DNA of 64,000 nucleotides from Streptomyces sp. NBC_01465 (GTDB lineage Bacteria; Actinomycetota; Actinomycetes; Streptomycetales; Streptomycetaceae): assembly GCF_036227325.1 (NCBI RefSeq), contig NZ_CP109467.1:8184001-8248000 (forward strand). Reading direction: 5' to 3'. The translations under genes were made by a program, and so were the position numbers. This document shows positions 32,370 through 45,805 of the stretch, in pieces. Each line of letters starts with the position of its first letter. Within the stretch, counting starts at the first letter, position 1. The notes under the pieces were generated by a model. It worked only from the letters and a program-made list of their open reading frames with translations. It made no database searches and was not told the DNA's origin.

Positions 32370-34117
32370 TACGGAGACTCCCGCTGCTCGATGTGGCGGC
32401 GCAGGCGCGCGGTGTCCTCGTCGGTCCACCCGTCGCGCGGCACCACCGCCGCCCAGCCGTCCACCGGCCCTGCGCCGTAGCGGTGTCCGTGCGGGGGCTC
32501 CACCCCGTACGAGACGGTTATGTCGATCGTCGTCTGCCAGAACGTGACGAGCGGGAACCAGCGGATCTCCGAGGTGATGTCCGGGCCGAGCGGCTTGTCG
32601 AGCCACTGGGGCCGGTGCAGCAGCAGGTCCGTGGACCACCACACCACCGGGTCGGAGGCGTTCTGCAGGGAGACGACCCGCGGATGTCCCCAGGCCGCTT
32701 CGGGCCGCCGCAGATCCTCGGCCGGGAACTGCGCCACACGCACGTTCCTGCCACCGTCGTACTGGGGCCGCCACACCGGGCTGCCCGCGTCCCTGTGGTC
32801 CCTGATCTCCTGCGACATCGGGGCGAAGTTGGGTGTGCCGAGGATCAGTGCCCCGTCGGTCTTCGCGAGCAGGTCCTTCACACCGTCGAACGACGACTCG
32901 ACGGCGAATCCGCCCAGGCTCTCGCCGGTGACGACGAGCTTCGGGCGGTGGTCCTCGGGGAGCGCGGACCATTTCGCGAGGATCGCCTCCATGAGGTCGC
33001 GGGTGGCCTGCGCGGCCCGCTCCTTGTCAACGAGGAAGGAGACCCAGCTGGGGAGGTAGGAGTACTGCACCGCGACGAAAGCGGTGTTCCCGTCGTGCAT
33101 GTACTCCAGGGGCTCGCTGATGTTGGAGTTGATCCAGCCCGTGCCGGTGGTCCCCGCGACGGCCAGGACGTCCCGGTCGAACGCTCCGGTCCGTTCCAAC
33201 TCCCTTACGGCAAGGGCGGCCTTGGCCTTGAACGGGTCCTCGTCACTGAAGGCCTCGGGCGCCGACGCGCTGATGTAGACGCGTACGGGATCCTTCGCCG
33301 GTCTGCCGGTGTACGCGCTGATCTGCGCCTTGGTCGGCACGGACCCGGTGAAGTTGCGTCCCTGGAATCCGAGGTCGTCCCACGCGATGAGCGAACCGGG
33401 TCCGCCGGACACGAGCGGCGACACGGGCTTCTCGATCCCGCTCCTGGTCCCGCCGTTGACCGAGTACGCCATCCGGTCCGCGATGTCGATGACACCGCGC
33501 TGGAACACGACGTTGCGCAGCCCGACGGTGACGATCAGGGCGCTGAGCGCGAATCCCACACCGATCGCGACCGGCAGCGGCACGATGCGGCTCAGCAGCC
33601 GGATCAGCCGTCGGGACCCCAGCCGGATCGAGCGCGCCACCAGCAGGATCAGAGCCCACAGCACCACGGCGATCAGTGCGATCACCGGGATGTGCCAGGT
33701 CAACGCCGGTGGCAGGCCCTGGAGTTCACGCAGCCTGCGCTGCATGTGGGCGCTCTCGGCGATCAGCAGCACGCCGAGCACCGGGCTGAGGATCCAGTAC
33801 GCCTGCCAGAGTCTGGCGCGCGTCGCGCGGGCCGGCCGCCACCGGAACAGGGCGCGGCACACCGTGCTCACCACCGATCCCACGGCGTACCCGAACGCAG
33901 CGGAGATCCCGCCGACGGCGCCCTGCAGCAGCCAGGGGCGCGGCACCAATGACGGCGTCAGCGACATCCAGAAGAAGACGGTCGCGAAACAGACCGCGGT
34001 GAAGTCGGGCCATCGCCTGACCAGATACGAACGGTCGGGCCGCTCCCAATAGGGCTGTTGCACGACCCCGACGAACCGCTGCCGGAGTGAATTGCCCCAG
34101 GATGCCGCATTTTGCAT
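32366..34117 (-). CDS. membrane-anchored alpha/beta-hydrolase family protein (Abhydrolase_9 type)
   Basis: The 583-residue protein has four or five N-terminal membrane helices (about residues 35-215; FTAVCFATVFFWMSLTPSLVPRPWLLQGAVGG) and a C-terminal hydrolase-like domain with GESLGGFAVESSF as the nucleophile elbow. The MSLTPSLVPRPWLLQG and GWAAVVPRDGW segments are conserved marks of the Abhydrolase_9 N/C pair (also called DUF2319), found widely in actinobacteria with unknown substrate; a lipid ester is a reasonable guess. The ATG is at 34117. The stop overlaps the CPBP gene stop. Confidence 0.85.
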   Translation of the reverse strand: MQNAASWGNSLRQRFVGVVQQPYWERPDRSYLVRRWPDFTAVCFATVFFWMSLTPSLVPRPWLLQGAVGGISAAFGYAVGSVVSTVCRALFRWRPARATRARLWQAYWILSPVLGVLLIAESAHMQRRLRELQGLPPALTWHIPVIALIAVVLWALILLVARSIRLGSRRLIRLLSRIVPLPVAIGVGFALSALIVTVGLRNVVFQRGVIDIADRMAYSVNGGTRSGIEKPVSPLVSGGPGSLIAWDDLGFQGRNFTGSVPTKAQISAYTGRPAKDPVRVYISASAPEAFSDEDPFKAKAALAVRELERTGAFDRDVLAVAGTTGTGWINSNISEPLEYMHDGNTAFVAVQYSYLPSWVSFLVDKERAAQATRDLMEAILAKWSALPEDHRPKLVVTGESLGGFAVESSFDGVKDLLAKTDGALILGTPNFAPMSQEIRDHRDAGSPVWRPQYDGGRNVRVAQFPAEDLRRPEAAWGHPRVVSLQNASDPVVWWSTDLLLHRPQWLDKPLGPDITSEIRWFPLVTFWQTTIDITVSYGVEPPHGHRYGAGPVDGWAAVVPRDGWTDEDTARLRRHIEQRESPY

Positions 34118-34218
34118 GGCCCGTAGGGTAGCCGTCGGCCGCCCTACGGTCCGGCACGCGCTTCCGCCCGGGCGAGCCCCTCGTGCACCGGACTGGTTGT
34201 AAAGTGGGGGAAGTGCAC

Positions 34219-34248
34219 TTGACCTGCATAAACGCAGGCAGGTAGCCC
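34219..34248 (+). promoter_or_regulatory. promoter of panD
   Basis: TTGACC (34219-34224), 18 bases, TAGCCC (34243-34248) lies 18 bases before the panD ATG, with a GGGAG ribosome binding site between. Confidence 0.5.
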
Positions 34249-34266
34249 GACTCTGGGAGTAGTCCG

Positions 34267-34692
34267 ATGCTGCGAACCATGTTCAAGTCCAAAATCCACC
34301 GTGCCACCGTGACCCAGGCCGACCTGCACTATGTCGGATCCGTCACCGTCGACGCCGAGCTGATGGAAGCCGCCGACCTGCTGCCCGGCGAGCTGGTCCA
34401 TATCGTCGACATTGACAACGGTGCCCGGCTGGAGACGTACGTCATCGAGGGCGAGCGCGGCTCCGGTGTCATCGGCATCAACGGCGCGGCGGCCCACCTC
34501 GTGCACCCCGGCGACCTGGTGATCCTCATCAGCTACGCCCAGGTCGACGACGCCGAGGCACGCACCCTGAAGCCCAGCATCGTGCACGTCGACGCGGACA
34601 ACCGGATCGTCGCCCTCGGCGCCGACGCCTCCGCGCCGGTCCCCGGCACCGACCAGGAACGCAGCCCGCACGCCGTGGTGGCGGGGGCCTGA
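34267..34692 (+). CDS. panD: aspartate 1-decarboxylase (pyruvoyl-dependent)
   Basis: The 141-residue proenzyme makes beta-alanine from L-aspartate for pantothenate and CoA synthesis. It contains the self-cleavage site Gly24-Ser25 ([10 protein letters not shown]), which yields the pyruvoyl cofactor, plus catalytic Lys9 ([10 protein letters not shown]), Tyr58 (LETYVI) and [21 protein letters not shown]. The C-terminal tail of about 20 residues is longer than in E. coli, as usual in Streptomyces. panB and panC are not adjacent. A GNAT-like acetyltransferase gene follows 19 bases downstream; E. coli PanD needs the acetyltransferase-fold protein PanZ for maturation, though actinobacterial PanD is thought not to. 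Confidence 0.96.
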   Translation: MLRTMFKSKIHRATVTQADLHYVGSVTVDAELMEAADLLPGELVHIVDIDNGARLETYVIEGERGSGVIGINGAAAHLVHPGDLVILISYAQVDDAEARTLKPSIVHVDADNRIVALGADASAPVPGTDQERSPHAVVAGA

Positions 34693-34711
34693 CAAGGAAG
34701 GACACCGTCCG

Positions 34712-35050
34712 ATGACGGAGATCCGGGACGACCGGCCGCACGGCCGCATGGAAGCCTACGAAGACGGCCGGGGCGTCGGTCATATCGACTACTTCGTGCT
34801 GGACGCGGACCCGTCCGCGCTGGTTGCCGTCCACACGATCGTGGAGCCGGCGCACGAGGGCAAAGGTGTGGCCGGCTCGCTGGTGAGGGAGTTCTACGCG
34901 ACGGCCGGGCGCGAGGGCCTCGCTGTCGTACCGCTCTGTCCGTACGCCGCCAAGTGGGCCGAGCGGCATCCCGACGAGGCCCCGGCCGCACCGCCCGAGC
35001 TCGTACAGGCGGCCAAGGAACAGCTGGCCGCCGACCCGCGCACCTGGTGA
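34712..35050 (+). CDS. small GNAT-family N-acetyltransferase (YjdJ/CG-type)
   Basis: The 112-residue protein has the minimal GNAT fold of the Acetyltransf_CG group: GVGHIDYFVLD, IVEPAHEGKGVAGSLVREF (acetyl-CoA phosphate loop) and the diagnostic VVPLCPYAAKWAERHP. Members of this family bind acetyl-CoA but have few proven substrates. It sits 19 bases after panD with an AAGGAAGGA ribosome binding site, so it is co-transcribed with it. Confidence 0.87.
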   Translation: MTEIRDDRPHGRMEAYEDGRGVGHIDYFVLDADPSALVAVHTIVEPAHEGKGVAGSLVREFYATAGREGLAVVPLCPYAAKWAERHPDEAPAAPPELVQAAKEQLAADPRTW

Positions 35051-35124
35051 TCCGGGAGGCGCGGGCATGCGCGGAGGGGCAGAGTGGACGGAGCGCGTCC
35101 GCCAGCACTGTGGAGGTGTCCACC

Positions 35125-35301
35125 GTGACGCAGCCGTATCCCGATCCCGTGCCCCCCGCGCCGCCGGGCCCCGGCAGCCCTGATCCCGGCCCGATGCCCG
35201 GCCCGCTGCCTCCGCCGCTGCCCGACCCGATTCCGCAGCCGCCGGGCCCCGACCCCGTACCGTCGCCGGAACCGGAGCTGGAGCCCGCCTTCGGTGCGTA
35301 G
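35125..35301 (+). CDS. small proline-rich protein
   Basis: A 58-residue ORF starting at GTG 35125, eight bases after GGAGG, is about half proline (MTQPYPDPVPPAPPGPGSPDPGPM...). It has no signal peptide or membrane segment. It may be a disordered adapter-like peptide or a non-functional reading of GC-rich sequence; the good ribosome binding site and in-frame stop right before a terminator hairpin favour a real gene. No family is recognised. Confidence 0.4.
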   Translation: MTQPYPDPVPPAPPGPGSPDPGPMPGPLPPPLPDPIPQPPGPDPVPSPEPELEPAFGA

Positions 35302-35320
35302 GCGATCAGCCGGCGCTCCG

Positions 35321-35356
35321 GCCCGCTGACGTGTCGTGGTGACGCGTCAGCCGGGC
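35321..35356. terminator. bidirectional terminator
   Basis: GCCCGCTGACG (35321-35331) pairs with CGTCAGCCGGGC (35345-35356) with one bulged C and a 13-base loop. It separates the panD-side transcripts from the convergent beta-glucosidase operon. Confidence 0.65.
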
Positions 35357-35367
35357 GGGCACCGTGT

Positions 35368-36729
35368 TTACGCCGCCCGGCGGCCGCGGCCGTGGCCGCG
35401 CGAGGAGCGGATGATGTCCGCGTAGCGGTGACCGCTCCCCTTGATGGTGCGGCGCTGCGTCGGGTAGTCGACGTGGACCAGGCCGAAGCGCTTGTCGTAG
35501 CCGTACGCCCACTCGAAGTTGTCCAGCAGCGACCAGGCGAAGTAGCCGGCGAGAGGGACACCTCGGCGGACGGCGCGGGCGCAGGCCGCCAGATGTTCGT
35601 CCAGGTACTGGACCCGCTCCGTGTCGTCGATCGAGCCGTCGGCGCGCAGCACGTCCGGGTAGGCGGAGCCGTTCTCGGTGATGTAGATCTGCTGCGGCCC
35701 GTACTCCTCCGAGAGCCGCACCAGCATGTTCTCCAGGCCGTCGGCGTTCACCTCCCAGTCCATCGCGGTGTGCCGGGCGCCGGGCAGATAGACCTGCTTG
35801 GCGTACGGGATGGAGCCGCCCGGGTCGGCGGCGACGACATTGCGGAAGTAGTAGTTCAGGCCGAGCCAGTCCAGCGGTGCGGCGATCGTCTCCAGGTCGC
35901 CGGTGCGGATCGGCAGGTCGACGCCGTACAGGTCGACCATGTCCTGCGGGTAGCCGCGGCCGTGGATCGGGTCCAGCCACCAGCGGTTGGTGTGCCCGTC
36001 GGCTCGTACCGCCGCGGCCTGGTCCTCCTCGCGCTCGGTCGCGGGCTCGCAGGGGCTGAGGTTGTTGACGATGCCCACCCGGGCGCCGGGCACGGCGGCG
36101 CGGATCGCCTGGGTCGCCAGGCCGTGGCCCAGATGAAGGTGGTACGAGGTGCGGACGGCGGCCTCGATGTCGGTGAGGCCCGGGGCCATCCGTCCTTCGA
36201 GGTGCCCGATCCAGGCGGAGCAGAGCGGCTCGTTGAGCGTCGTCCAGTTCTCCACGCGGTCGCCGAGCCGGCCGGCCACCGCTGATGCGTACGCGGCGAA
36301 GTGCTTGGCCGTGTCGCGCGCGGGCCAGCCGCCGCGGTCCTGCAGGGTCTGCGGCAGATCCCAGTGGTAGAGGGTCGGATACGGGGTGATGCCCGCCTCC
36401 AGGAGGCCGTCCACCAGCTCGTCGTAGAAGGCGAGGCCCTTCTCGTTGACGGGGCCGTCGCCGCCGGGGACGACGCGCGGCCAGGCGACGGAGAACCGGT
36501 AGGCGTCCACGCCGAGTTGCTTCATCAGCGCGATGTCCTCGCGCCAGCGGTGGTAGTGGTCGCAGGCCACGTCGCCGTTCTCATTGGCGTCGATCTTGCC
36601 CGGGGTGTGCGAGAACGTGTCCCAGATGGAGGGCGAACGGCCGTCCTCGGCCACGGCTCCCTCGATCTGGTACGCGGCGGTCGCCACGCCCCAGACGAAG
36701 TCGGGGGGAAGGGAGTTGAAGTCGCTCAC
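35368..36729 (-). CDS. GH1 beta-glucosidase, intracellular
   Basis: The 453-residue protein is a typical GH1 enzyme with no signal peptide: [46 protein letters not shown], acid/base Glu167 in TTLNEP and nucleophile Glu352 in [11 protein letters not shown]. It hydrolyses beta-linked glucosides (cellobiose, laminaribiose, aryl glucosides) in the cytoplasm. It is the last gene of a four-gene operon with a CUT1-type importer, 18 bases after the second permease. Layout resembles the Streptomyces ceb cellobiose cluster (cebEFG-bglC), but the regulator here is a ROK protein rather than LacI-type CebR, so the substrate may differ. Confidence 0.92.
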   Translation of the reverse strand: MSDFNSLPPDFVWGVATAAYQIEGAVAEDGRSPSIWDTFSHTPGKIDANENGDVACDHYHRWREDIALMKQLGVDAYRFSVAWPRVVPGGDGPVNEKGLAFYDELVDGLLEAGITPYPTLYHWDLPQTLQDRGGWPARDTAKHFAAYASAVAGRLGDRVENWTTLNEPLCSAWIGHLEGRMAPGLTDIEAAVRTSYHLHLGHGLATQAIRAAVPGARVGIVNNLSPCEPATEREEDQAAAVRADGHTNRWWLDPIHGRGYPQDMVDLYGVDLPIRTGDLETIAAPLDWLGLNYYFRNVVAADPGGSIPYAKQVYLPGARHTAMDWEVNADGLENMLVRLSEEYGPQQIYITENGSAYPDVLRADGSIDDTERVQYLDEHLAACARAVRRGVPLAGYFAWSLLDNFEWAYGYDKRFGLVHVDYPTQRRTIKGSGHRYADIIRSSRGHGRGRRAA

Positions 36730-36747
36730 GGACTGCCTTTCTAAGGG

Positions 36748-37612
<865 letters not shown>

Positions 37613-37620
<8 letters not shown>

Positions 37621-38620
37621 CGGCGCTCTTCCTTCCGCGCGAGGTGAAGATCAGGTACACGGCCGTCACCACGAGGAGGAAGAGCAGGAGCAGGACGGAC
37701 ATGGCCGCACCGCTGCCGAAGTTCCAGGTGACGAACGAGGACTGGTAGATGTGAATGGAGATCAGGTCCGCGGCTTCGGGCGCCGATTTGCCGAACAGGA
37801 CGTACGGCGTGTTGAAGTCGTTGAACGTCCACAGGAACAGGACGAGGACCAGGACCTGGTTGACGGACCGCAGCGAGGGCAGCGTGATCCGGCGGATCTG
37901 CTGCCAGATGCCGGCGCCGTCGATGGACGCGGCCTCGTACAGTTCGCGCGGGATGTTCTGGAGGGCCGCCATCACCATGAGGAAGGCGAAGGGCCAGGAC
38001 TTCCAGACGGCGACGGTCACCAGGGCGTAGAAGCTGTTGTCGCCGATCAGCCAGAACGACTGCTTGTCGGTGATGCCCAGCTGGTCGTGGAGCACATGGT
38101 TCACCAGCCCGTTGTCGTGCTGGAACATGAACACCCAGGTGATGATCGCGGCGTACGCGGGGAGTGCGTACGGGATCAGGAAGATGGTCCGCAGCAGGCC
38201 CCGGCCGCGGAAGTTCTCCTGCATCAGGACCGCGGCCGCCGTGCCGATCAGCCAGGAGAGGCCGACGGCGAGGACGGTGAATCCGCAGGTCACGTAGAAG
38301 GAGTGCAACAGGGCTTTGCCGATGGGGGCGTTGAAGTCGACGGCTACGTCGTAGTTGTGCAGCCCTTTCCAGGGGGCTGCGTTCCAGTTGCGGATGAAGA
38401 ACTGCGTCAGCCCGCGGAAGCTCATCACGATGCCCATGACCATCGGGATGATGTGGATGAGCAGTTCGAGGATCAGGGCGGGGAGGAGCAGGAGGTAGGG
38501 CAGGCCGCCGCGGCGGATCCGGTCGGGGATGTGCGGGAAACGTCCGCGCACACCCCCGGACTTCAGAACATCGTCGCCGGCCGCCGATGGCACCTTGGAA
38601 GGGGTCACGGTGGACGTCAT
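37613..38620 (-). CDS. sugar ABC transporter permease (MalF-like)
   Basis: The 335-residue protein has six membrane helices after a cytosolic N-terminus (LLLLPALILELLIHIIPMVMGIVMSFRG) and the MalF-type EAA loop (LYEAASIDGAGIWQQIRRITLPSLR). With the gene at 36748 it forms the channel for the sugar delivered by the binding protein at 38632. It starts 11 bases after that gene. Confidence 0.9.
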
Positions 38621-38631
38621 GGATCAGTGCC

Positions 38632-39957
38632 TCACTGCTGCATCTGCTGCTGAGCCTTGGTCAGCTTGGACTTGACGAGCTCGTCGGTGATGGCGTGTCC
38701 CGCCGCTGCTTCCGCCCACAGCTCCTTGATGGCGGTGCCCACGGTCGTCTCGAACTGGGACTCGGCGGCGACCTGCGGCAGCGGGGCGGCGCTGGTGGTG
38801 AGCGTGTTCTTCAGGACGGTCAGGTCGGGCGCGGAGAACGCGGCGTCCGACTGCGCGGCCTTGACCGGCGGTATCGCACCGAAGGCCTTGTTGAGGGTCT
38901 TCTGCTCCTCGGTGCTGGTCATGAACTTCACGAACTCCAGAGCACCCTTGGTGTTCTTGGTGTTCTTGAAGACGGCCATGTTGATGCCGGCGACCATCGA
39001 GTTGACCTGCTTGTCCTGGCCGGGCGCACCGGACGGGACCGGGACGGGGGCGGTGCCCCAGTCCTCGGGCTTCATGCCCTGGGCGGCGAAGGTCGTGGCC
39101 GCGGCCTGCCAGAGCACCATCGCGGTCTTGCCCTTGGCGAAGTCGCTGAGCGACTGGTTCTGGGCGTACTCGGCGTTGCCCGGGGCGATGATCTTGTCCT
39201 TGGCCATGAAGTCGACGTACTGCTTCACGGCCGCCACGGCGCCGTCGGAGGTGAAGGTCGGCTTGCCCGAGGCGTCGAAGAAGTCGGCGCCGTGCTGCTT
39301 GCCGAGTACGAACGCCTGGTGGATGTTGTTGGAGAGGTTGCCGCCCTCCGCACCCAGGCCCCACTTGCCGCTGGTGCCGTTCTTCGAGATCTTCTGGCCG
39401 TCGGCGACCAGCTCGTCCCAGGTGGCCGGCGGCTTGGAGATGCCCGCGTCGGCGAACATCTTCTTGTTGTAGTAGAGCGCGTAGGCCAGGGAGTACAGCG
39501 GCACCGCCGAGGGGTCCTTGCCTGCGGCGCCGGCCGAGGCGACGGCGGATTCGACGAACTTGTCCTTGCCGCCGATCGCGTCGAAGTTCTTCGCGTCCCA
39601 GGGGAGCAGGGCGCCCGTCGCCTGCAGCGAGGCCGACCAGGTGTTGCCGATGTTCAGGACATCGGGGCCCTGTCCCGACGTGGTCGCGGCGAGGATCCGG
39701 TTGAGCAGGTCGGACCACGGAACGACCTCGAGCTTGACCTTGATGCCCGTCTGCTTCTCGAACTTCGCCAGTTCGGGCGCAAGGATCTTCTTGTCGGTCG
39801 CGATGTCGGGCGCCTGGTTGGACGCCCAGTACGTGAGCGTCTTGGGGGAGTCGTTGCCGCCCCCGCCGCCGGAGTCGGATCCGCCGCCGCACGCCGTGGC
39901 GGCGGCGAGGGTGGAGACGGTGACGACAACTGCTGCTGCGGCTCGGATTCTGCGCAT
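38632..39957 (-). CDS. sugar-binding lipoprotein of CUT1 ABC importer
   Basis: The 441-residue protein has a lipoprotein signal (VSTLAAATACGGG, lipid Cys23) and a Gly/Ser linker. The mature domain is a cluster-B solute binding protein (LTYWASNQAPDIATDKKILAPELAKFEKQTGIKVKLEVVPWSDLLNRIL, VAGINMAVFKNTKNTKGALEFVKFM). It is first in the operon and its promoter is covered by a palindrome next to the divergent ROK regulator gene. GH1 at the operon end points to a beta-glucoside ligand. Confidence 0.9.
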   Translation of the reverse strand: MRRIRAAAAVVVTVSTLAAATACGGGSDSGGGGGNDSPKTLTYWASNQAPDIATDKKILAPELAKFEKQTGIKVKLEVVPWSDLLNRILAATTSGQGPDVLNIGNTWSASLQATGALLPWDAKNFDAIGGKDKFVESAVASAGAAGKDPSAVPLYSLAYALYYNKKMFADAGISKPPATWDELVADGQKISKNGTSGKWGLGAEGGNLSNNIHQAFVLGKQHGADFFDASGKPTFTSDGAVAAVKQYVDFMAKDKIIAPGNAEYAQNQSLSDFAKGKTAMVLWQAAATTFAAQGMKPEDWGTAPVPVPSGAPGQDKQVNSMVAGINMAVFKNTKNTKGALEFVKFMTSTEEQKTLNKAFGAIPPVKAAQSDAAFSAPDLTVLKNTLTTSAAPLPQVAAESQFETTVGTAIKELWAEAAAGHAITDELVKSKLTKAQQQMQQ

Positions 39958-40015
39958 GATTCGGTGGCCCCTTCCAGGGGGACGGCTGCGTTCAGTGGTC
40001 GAACGGCCTTCACGT

Positions 40016-40060
40016 CTTAATTCAGAGCGTGAGTTAAGTAGTGAGAGAAGGTCGCGTCAA
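40016..40060 (-). promoter_or_regulatory. operon promoter with overlapping palindromic operator, probably for the ROK regulator
   Basis: CTTAATTCA (40016-40024) is mirrored by TGAGTTAAG (40030-40038), 8 of 9 bases matching, around a 5-base centre. On the minus strand a promoter TTGACG (40060-40055), 17 bases, TTAACT (40037-40032) places the -10 inside the palindrome. A repressor bound there would block the importer operon. The only regulator next to it is the divergent ROK protein. The site is also about 65 bases upstream of the ROK start, so autoregulation is possible. Confidence 0.65.
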
Positions 40061-40101
40061 GGGCTTGCGCAGGGGTATGTTGCCTCTTGGGAAGGAGCCA
40101 C

Positions 40102-43665
<3,564 letters not shown>

Positions 43666-43773
43666 GATGTCCCGTCCCGGTGGAGAAGTCGTCGTACCTG
43701 AGCAGGCAATCGGTCGTACTGCTCTAGTAGTAGGGCCGTACTCCTGAAGTCGTCCTCCCGGACGTGTTCGGGG

Positions 43774-44481
43774 TCAGAAGGGGGAGAACGAGATCCTCCC
43801 CGTGTCGAGGTCGAAGCGGGCTCCGACCACCGCGGCCTGCGAGAAGGCCGGATCTCCGGCCAGCGTGCGGCCGACCCGGGCCACATGGGCGCGCACCGCG
43901 TTCTCCACCCAGTCCCCGCCCGCCGCTCGCGCCGAACAGACCGCAGGGGCGATCTCGTCGACCACGCGCGCCAGATGGCCGGGGACCGTGGTGCCGGTCC
44001 GTGCGAGCTCCACCGTCGCGGAGATCGCGCCGCACCGCTCGTGCCCCAGCACCACCACCAGGCGCACCCCCAGTTCCTCCACCCCGAACTGCAGTGAGCC
44101 GAGGGCGGCTTCGTCGAGGGAGGGGCCCGCGGTGCGTACGCAGAGGAGATCGCCGAGGCCGACGTCGAAGACCAGTTCCGGCGGGACGCGGGAGTCGATG
44201 CAGCCGAGGACAACGGCGAAGGGGCGCTGGGAGAGGGCCACCGTACGGCGCCGCTCCTCGTCCTGACGGGGATGGCGGGCGCGGAGCGCGGCGTACCGGC
44301 GGTTTCCGGCACGCAGTCTGGCCAGGGCCCGGGCTGCGGACGAGGGGTGGTCGGCGGCCGGGGCCGCATGCGCGGGGAGCGCTGCGGGAACGGGTGCGGA
44401 GGCGGCGGCGGTCAGGGCGAGAAACGATCTGCGGGTGCGGGATCTCACCCGATCAGGGAACGGTTCACGCGTCACAGACAT
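43774..44481 (-). CDS. exported beta-class carbonic anhydrase
   Basis: The 235-residue protein has a twin-arginine-like signal (RTRRSFLALTAAASAPVPAALPAHAA) and a beta-carbonic anhydrase domain. Zinc ligands are Cys94 with the Asp96-Arg98 dyad (LGCIDSRVPPE) and His147/Cys150 (GHERCGA). It interconverts CO2 and bicarbonate; the signal places it outside the membrane, which is less usual than cytosolic forms. ATG 44481 is chosen because eight upstream codons of the longer frame lack support. It is divergent from the glycogen synthase gene and followed by the DMT transporter on the same strand. Confidence 0.9.
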   Translation of the reverse strand: MSVTREPFPDRVRSRTRRSFLALTAAASAPVPAALPAHAAPAADHPSSAARALARLRAGNRRYAALRARHPRQDEERRRTVALSQRPFAVVLGCIDSRVPPELVFDVGLGDLLCVRTAGPSLDEAALGSLQFGVEELGVRLVVVLGHERCGAISATVELARTGTTVPGHLARVVDEIAPAVCSARAAGGDWVENAVRAHVARVGRTLAGDPAFSQAAVVGARFDLDTGRISFSPF

Positions 44482-44609
44482 GCCGAATCTCCACCTAAAC
44501 CCCACCTTCGGGCGAAAAGGGACCGTGCCCTGCCGTGCTCTTCCCCCACGGCCTCAAGTACGTGACCATCAAAGGACGGTCGGTCACGGGCGACGTCAGG
44601 GGGACAGGC

Positions 44610-45776
44610 GTGAAAGTGGGGCTGCTGACCCGCGAGTACCCGCCGGACGTCTACGGCGGGGCCGGCGTCCATGTCGAGTTCCTCGCCCGCGAACTGCGCG
44701 CCCTCACCGACCTCGAAGTCCACTCCTGGGGCGACGGCGCATCCGACGGACTGGTGCGCCACCGGCCCTGCGAGGGCCTCGAAGGAGCCAACGACGCGCT
44801 GCGCACCTTCTCCGTGGACCTCTCCATCGCGGCCGCGCTCGAAGGGCGCGAACTGGTCCACTCCCACACCTGGTACGCCAACCTCGCCGGCCACCTCGCC
44901 AAGCTGCTCTACGGCGTCCCCCATGTGATGACGGCCCACTCCCTGGAGCCCCTGCGCCCCTGGAAGGCCGAACAACTGGGAGGCGGCTACGCGCTGTCCG
45001 GCTGGGCGGAGCGCACCGCCATCGAGTCCGCCGACGCGGTCATCGCCGTCTCCCACGGGATGCGCACCGACATCCTCGGCTGCTATCCGCAGCTCGACCC
45101 GGCCAGGGTGCGCGTCGTCCACAACGGCATCGACACCCGCCTGTACCGGCCGGCCCCCGGCGTCGACGTACTGCACCGCGTCGGCATCGACCCCGACCGC
45201 CCCTTCGTCCTCTTCGTCGGCCGCATCACCCGCCAGAAGGGCGTCCCGCACCTCCTGCGCGCCGCGCACCGCCTCGATCCGGCGGCGCAGCTGGTGCTCT
45301 GTGCCGGGGCTCCCGACACCCCGGAGATCGAGCGGGAGTTCCGTACGCTCGTCGACGAACTGGGCCGCACCCGCGACGGAGTCCACTGGATCTCCGACAT
45401 GCTGCCGCGCCCCGATGTCATCCAACTCCTCAGCAGGGCAGCGGTGTTCGTCTGCCCCTCGGTGTACGAGCCGCTGGGCATCGTCAATCTGGAGGCGATG
45501 GCCTGCGGCACCGCCGTCGTCGCCTCGGCGGTCGGCGGCATCCCCGAGGTCGTCGCCGACGGGCGCACCGGTGTGCTCGTACCGTACGGAGGCGACGACC
45601 CGGAGGCCTTCGAGGCGGGGCTTGCCGACGCGCTCAACGGGGTACTCGCCGACCGTTCGGCGGCGCAGCGGATGGGCGACGCGGGGCGTGAGCGGGCGGT
45701 GCGTGAGTTCGGCTGGGACATGGTCGCGCGGCGCACGCTCGAGGTGTACGAGGAGATCGTCAAGTCGCAGTCGTAG
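44610..45776 (+). CDS. glgA: glycogen synthase / GlgM-type GT4 glycosyltransferase
   Basis: The 388-residue protein is an actinobacterial GT4 enzyme of the GlgA/GlgM type: [77 protein letters not shown] and the nucleotide-sugar EX7E motif [13 protein letters not shown]. In mycobacteria this enzyme uses ADP-glucose mainly to make maltose 1-phosphate (GlgM), feeding the GlgE pathway. It may also extend alpha-glucan. The GTG at 44610 follows GGGGGACAGG. glgC follows 29 bases downstream in the same direction, forming an ADP-glucose module. Confidence 0.9.
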   Translation: MKVGLLTREYPPDVYGGAGVHVEFLARELRALTDLEVHSWGDGASDGLVRHRPCEGLEGANDALRTFSVDLSIAAALEGRELVHSHTWYANLAGHLAKLLYGVPHVMTAHSLEPLRPWKAEQLGGGYALSGWAERTAIESADAVIAVSHGMRTDILGCYPQLDPARVRVVHNGIDTRLYRPAPGVDVLHRVGIDPDRPFVLFVGRITRQKGVPHLLRAAHRLDPAAQLVLCAGAPDTPEIEREFRTLVDELGRTRDGVHWISDMLPRPDVIQLLSRAAVFVCPSVYEPLGIVNLEAMACGTAVVASAVGGIPEVVADGRTGVLVPYGGDDPEAFEAGLADALNGVLADRSAAQRMGDAGRERAVREFGWDMVARRTLEVYEEIVKSQS

Positions 45777-45805
45777 CAGGGCAAGTCCTAGCAGGGGGAG
45801 CGGCC

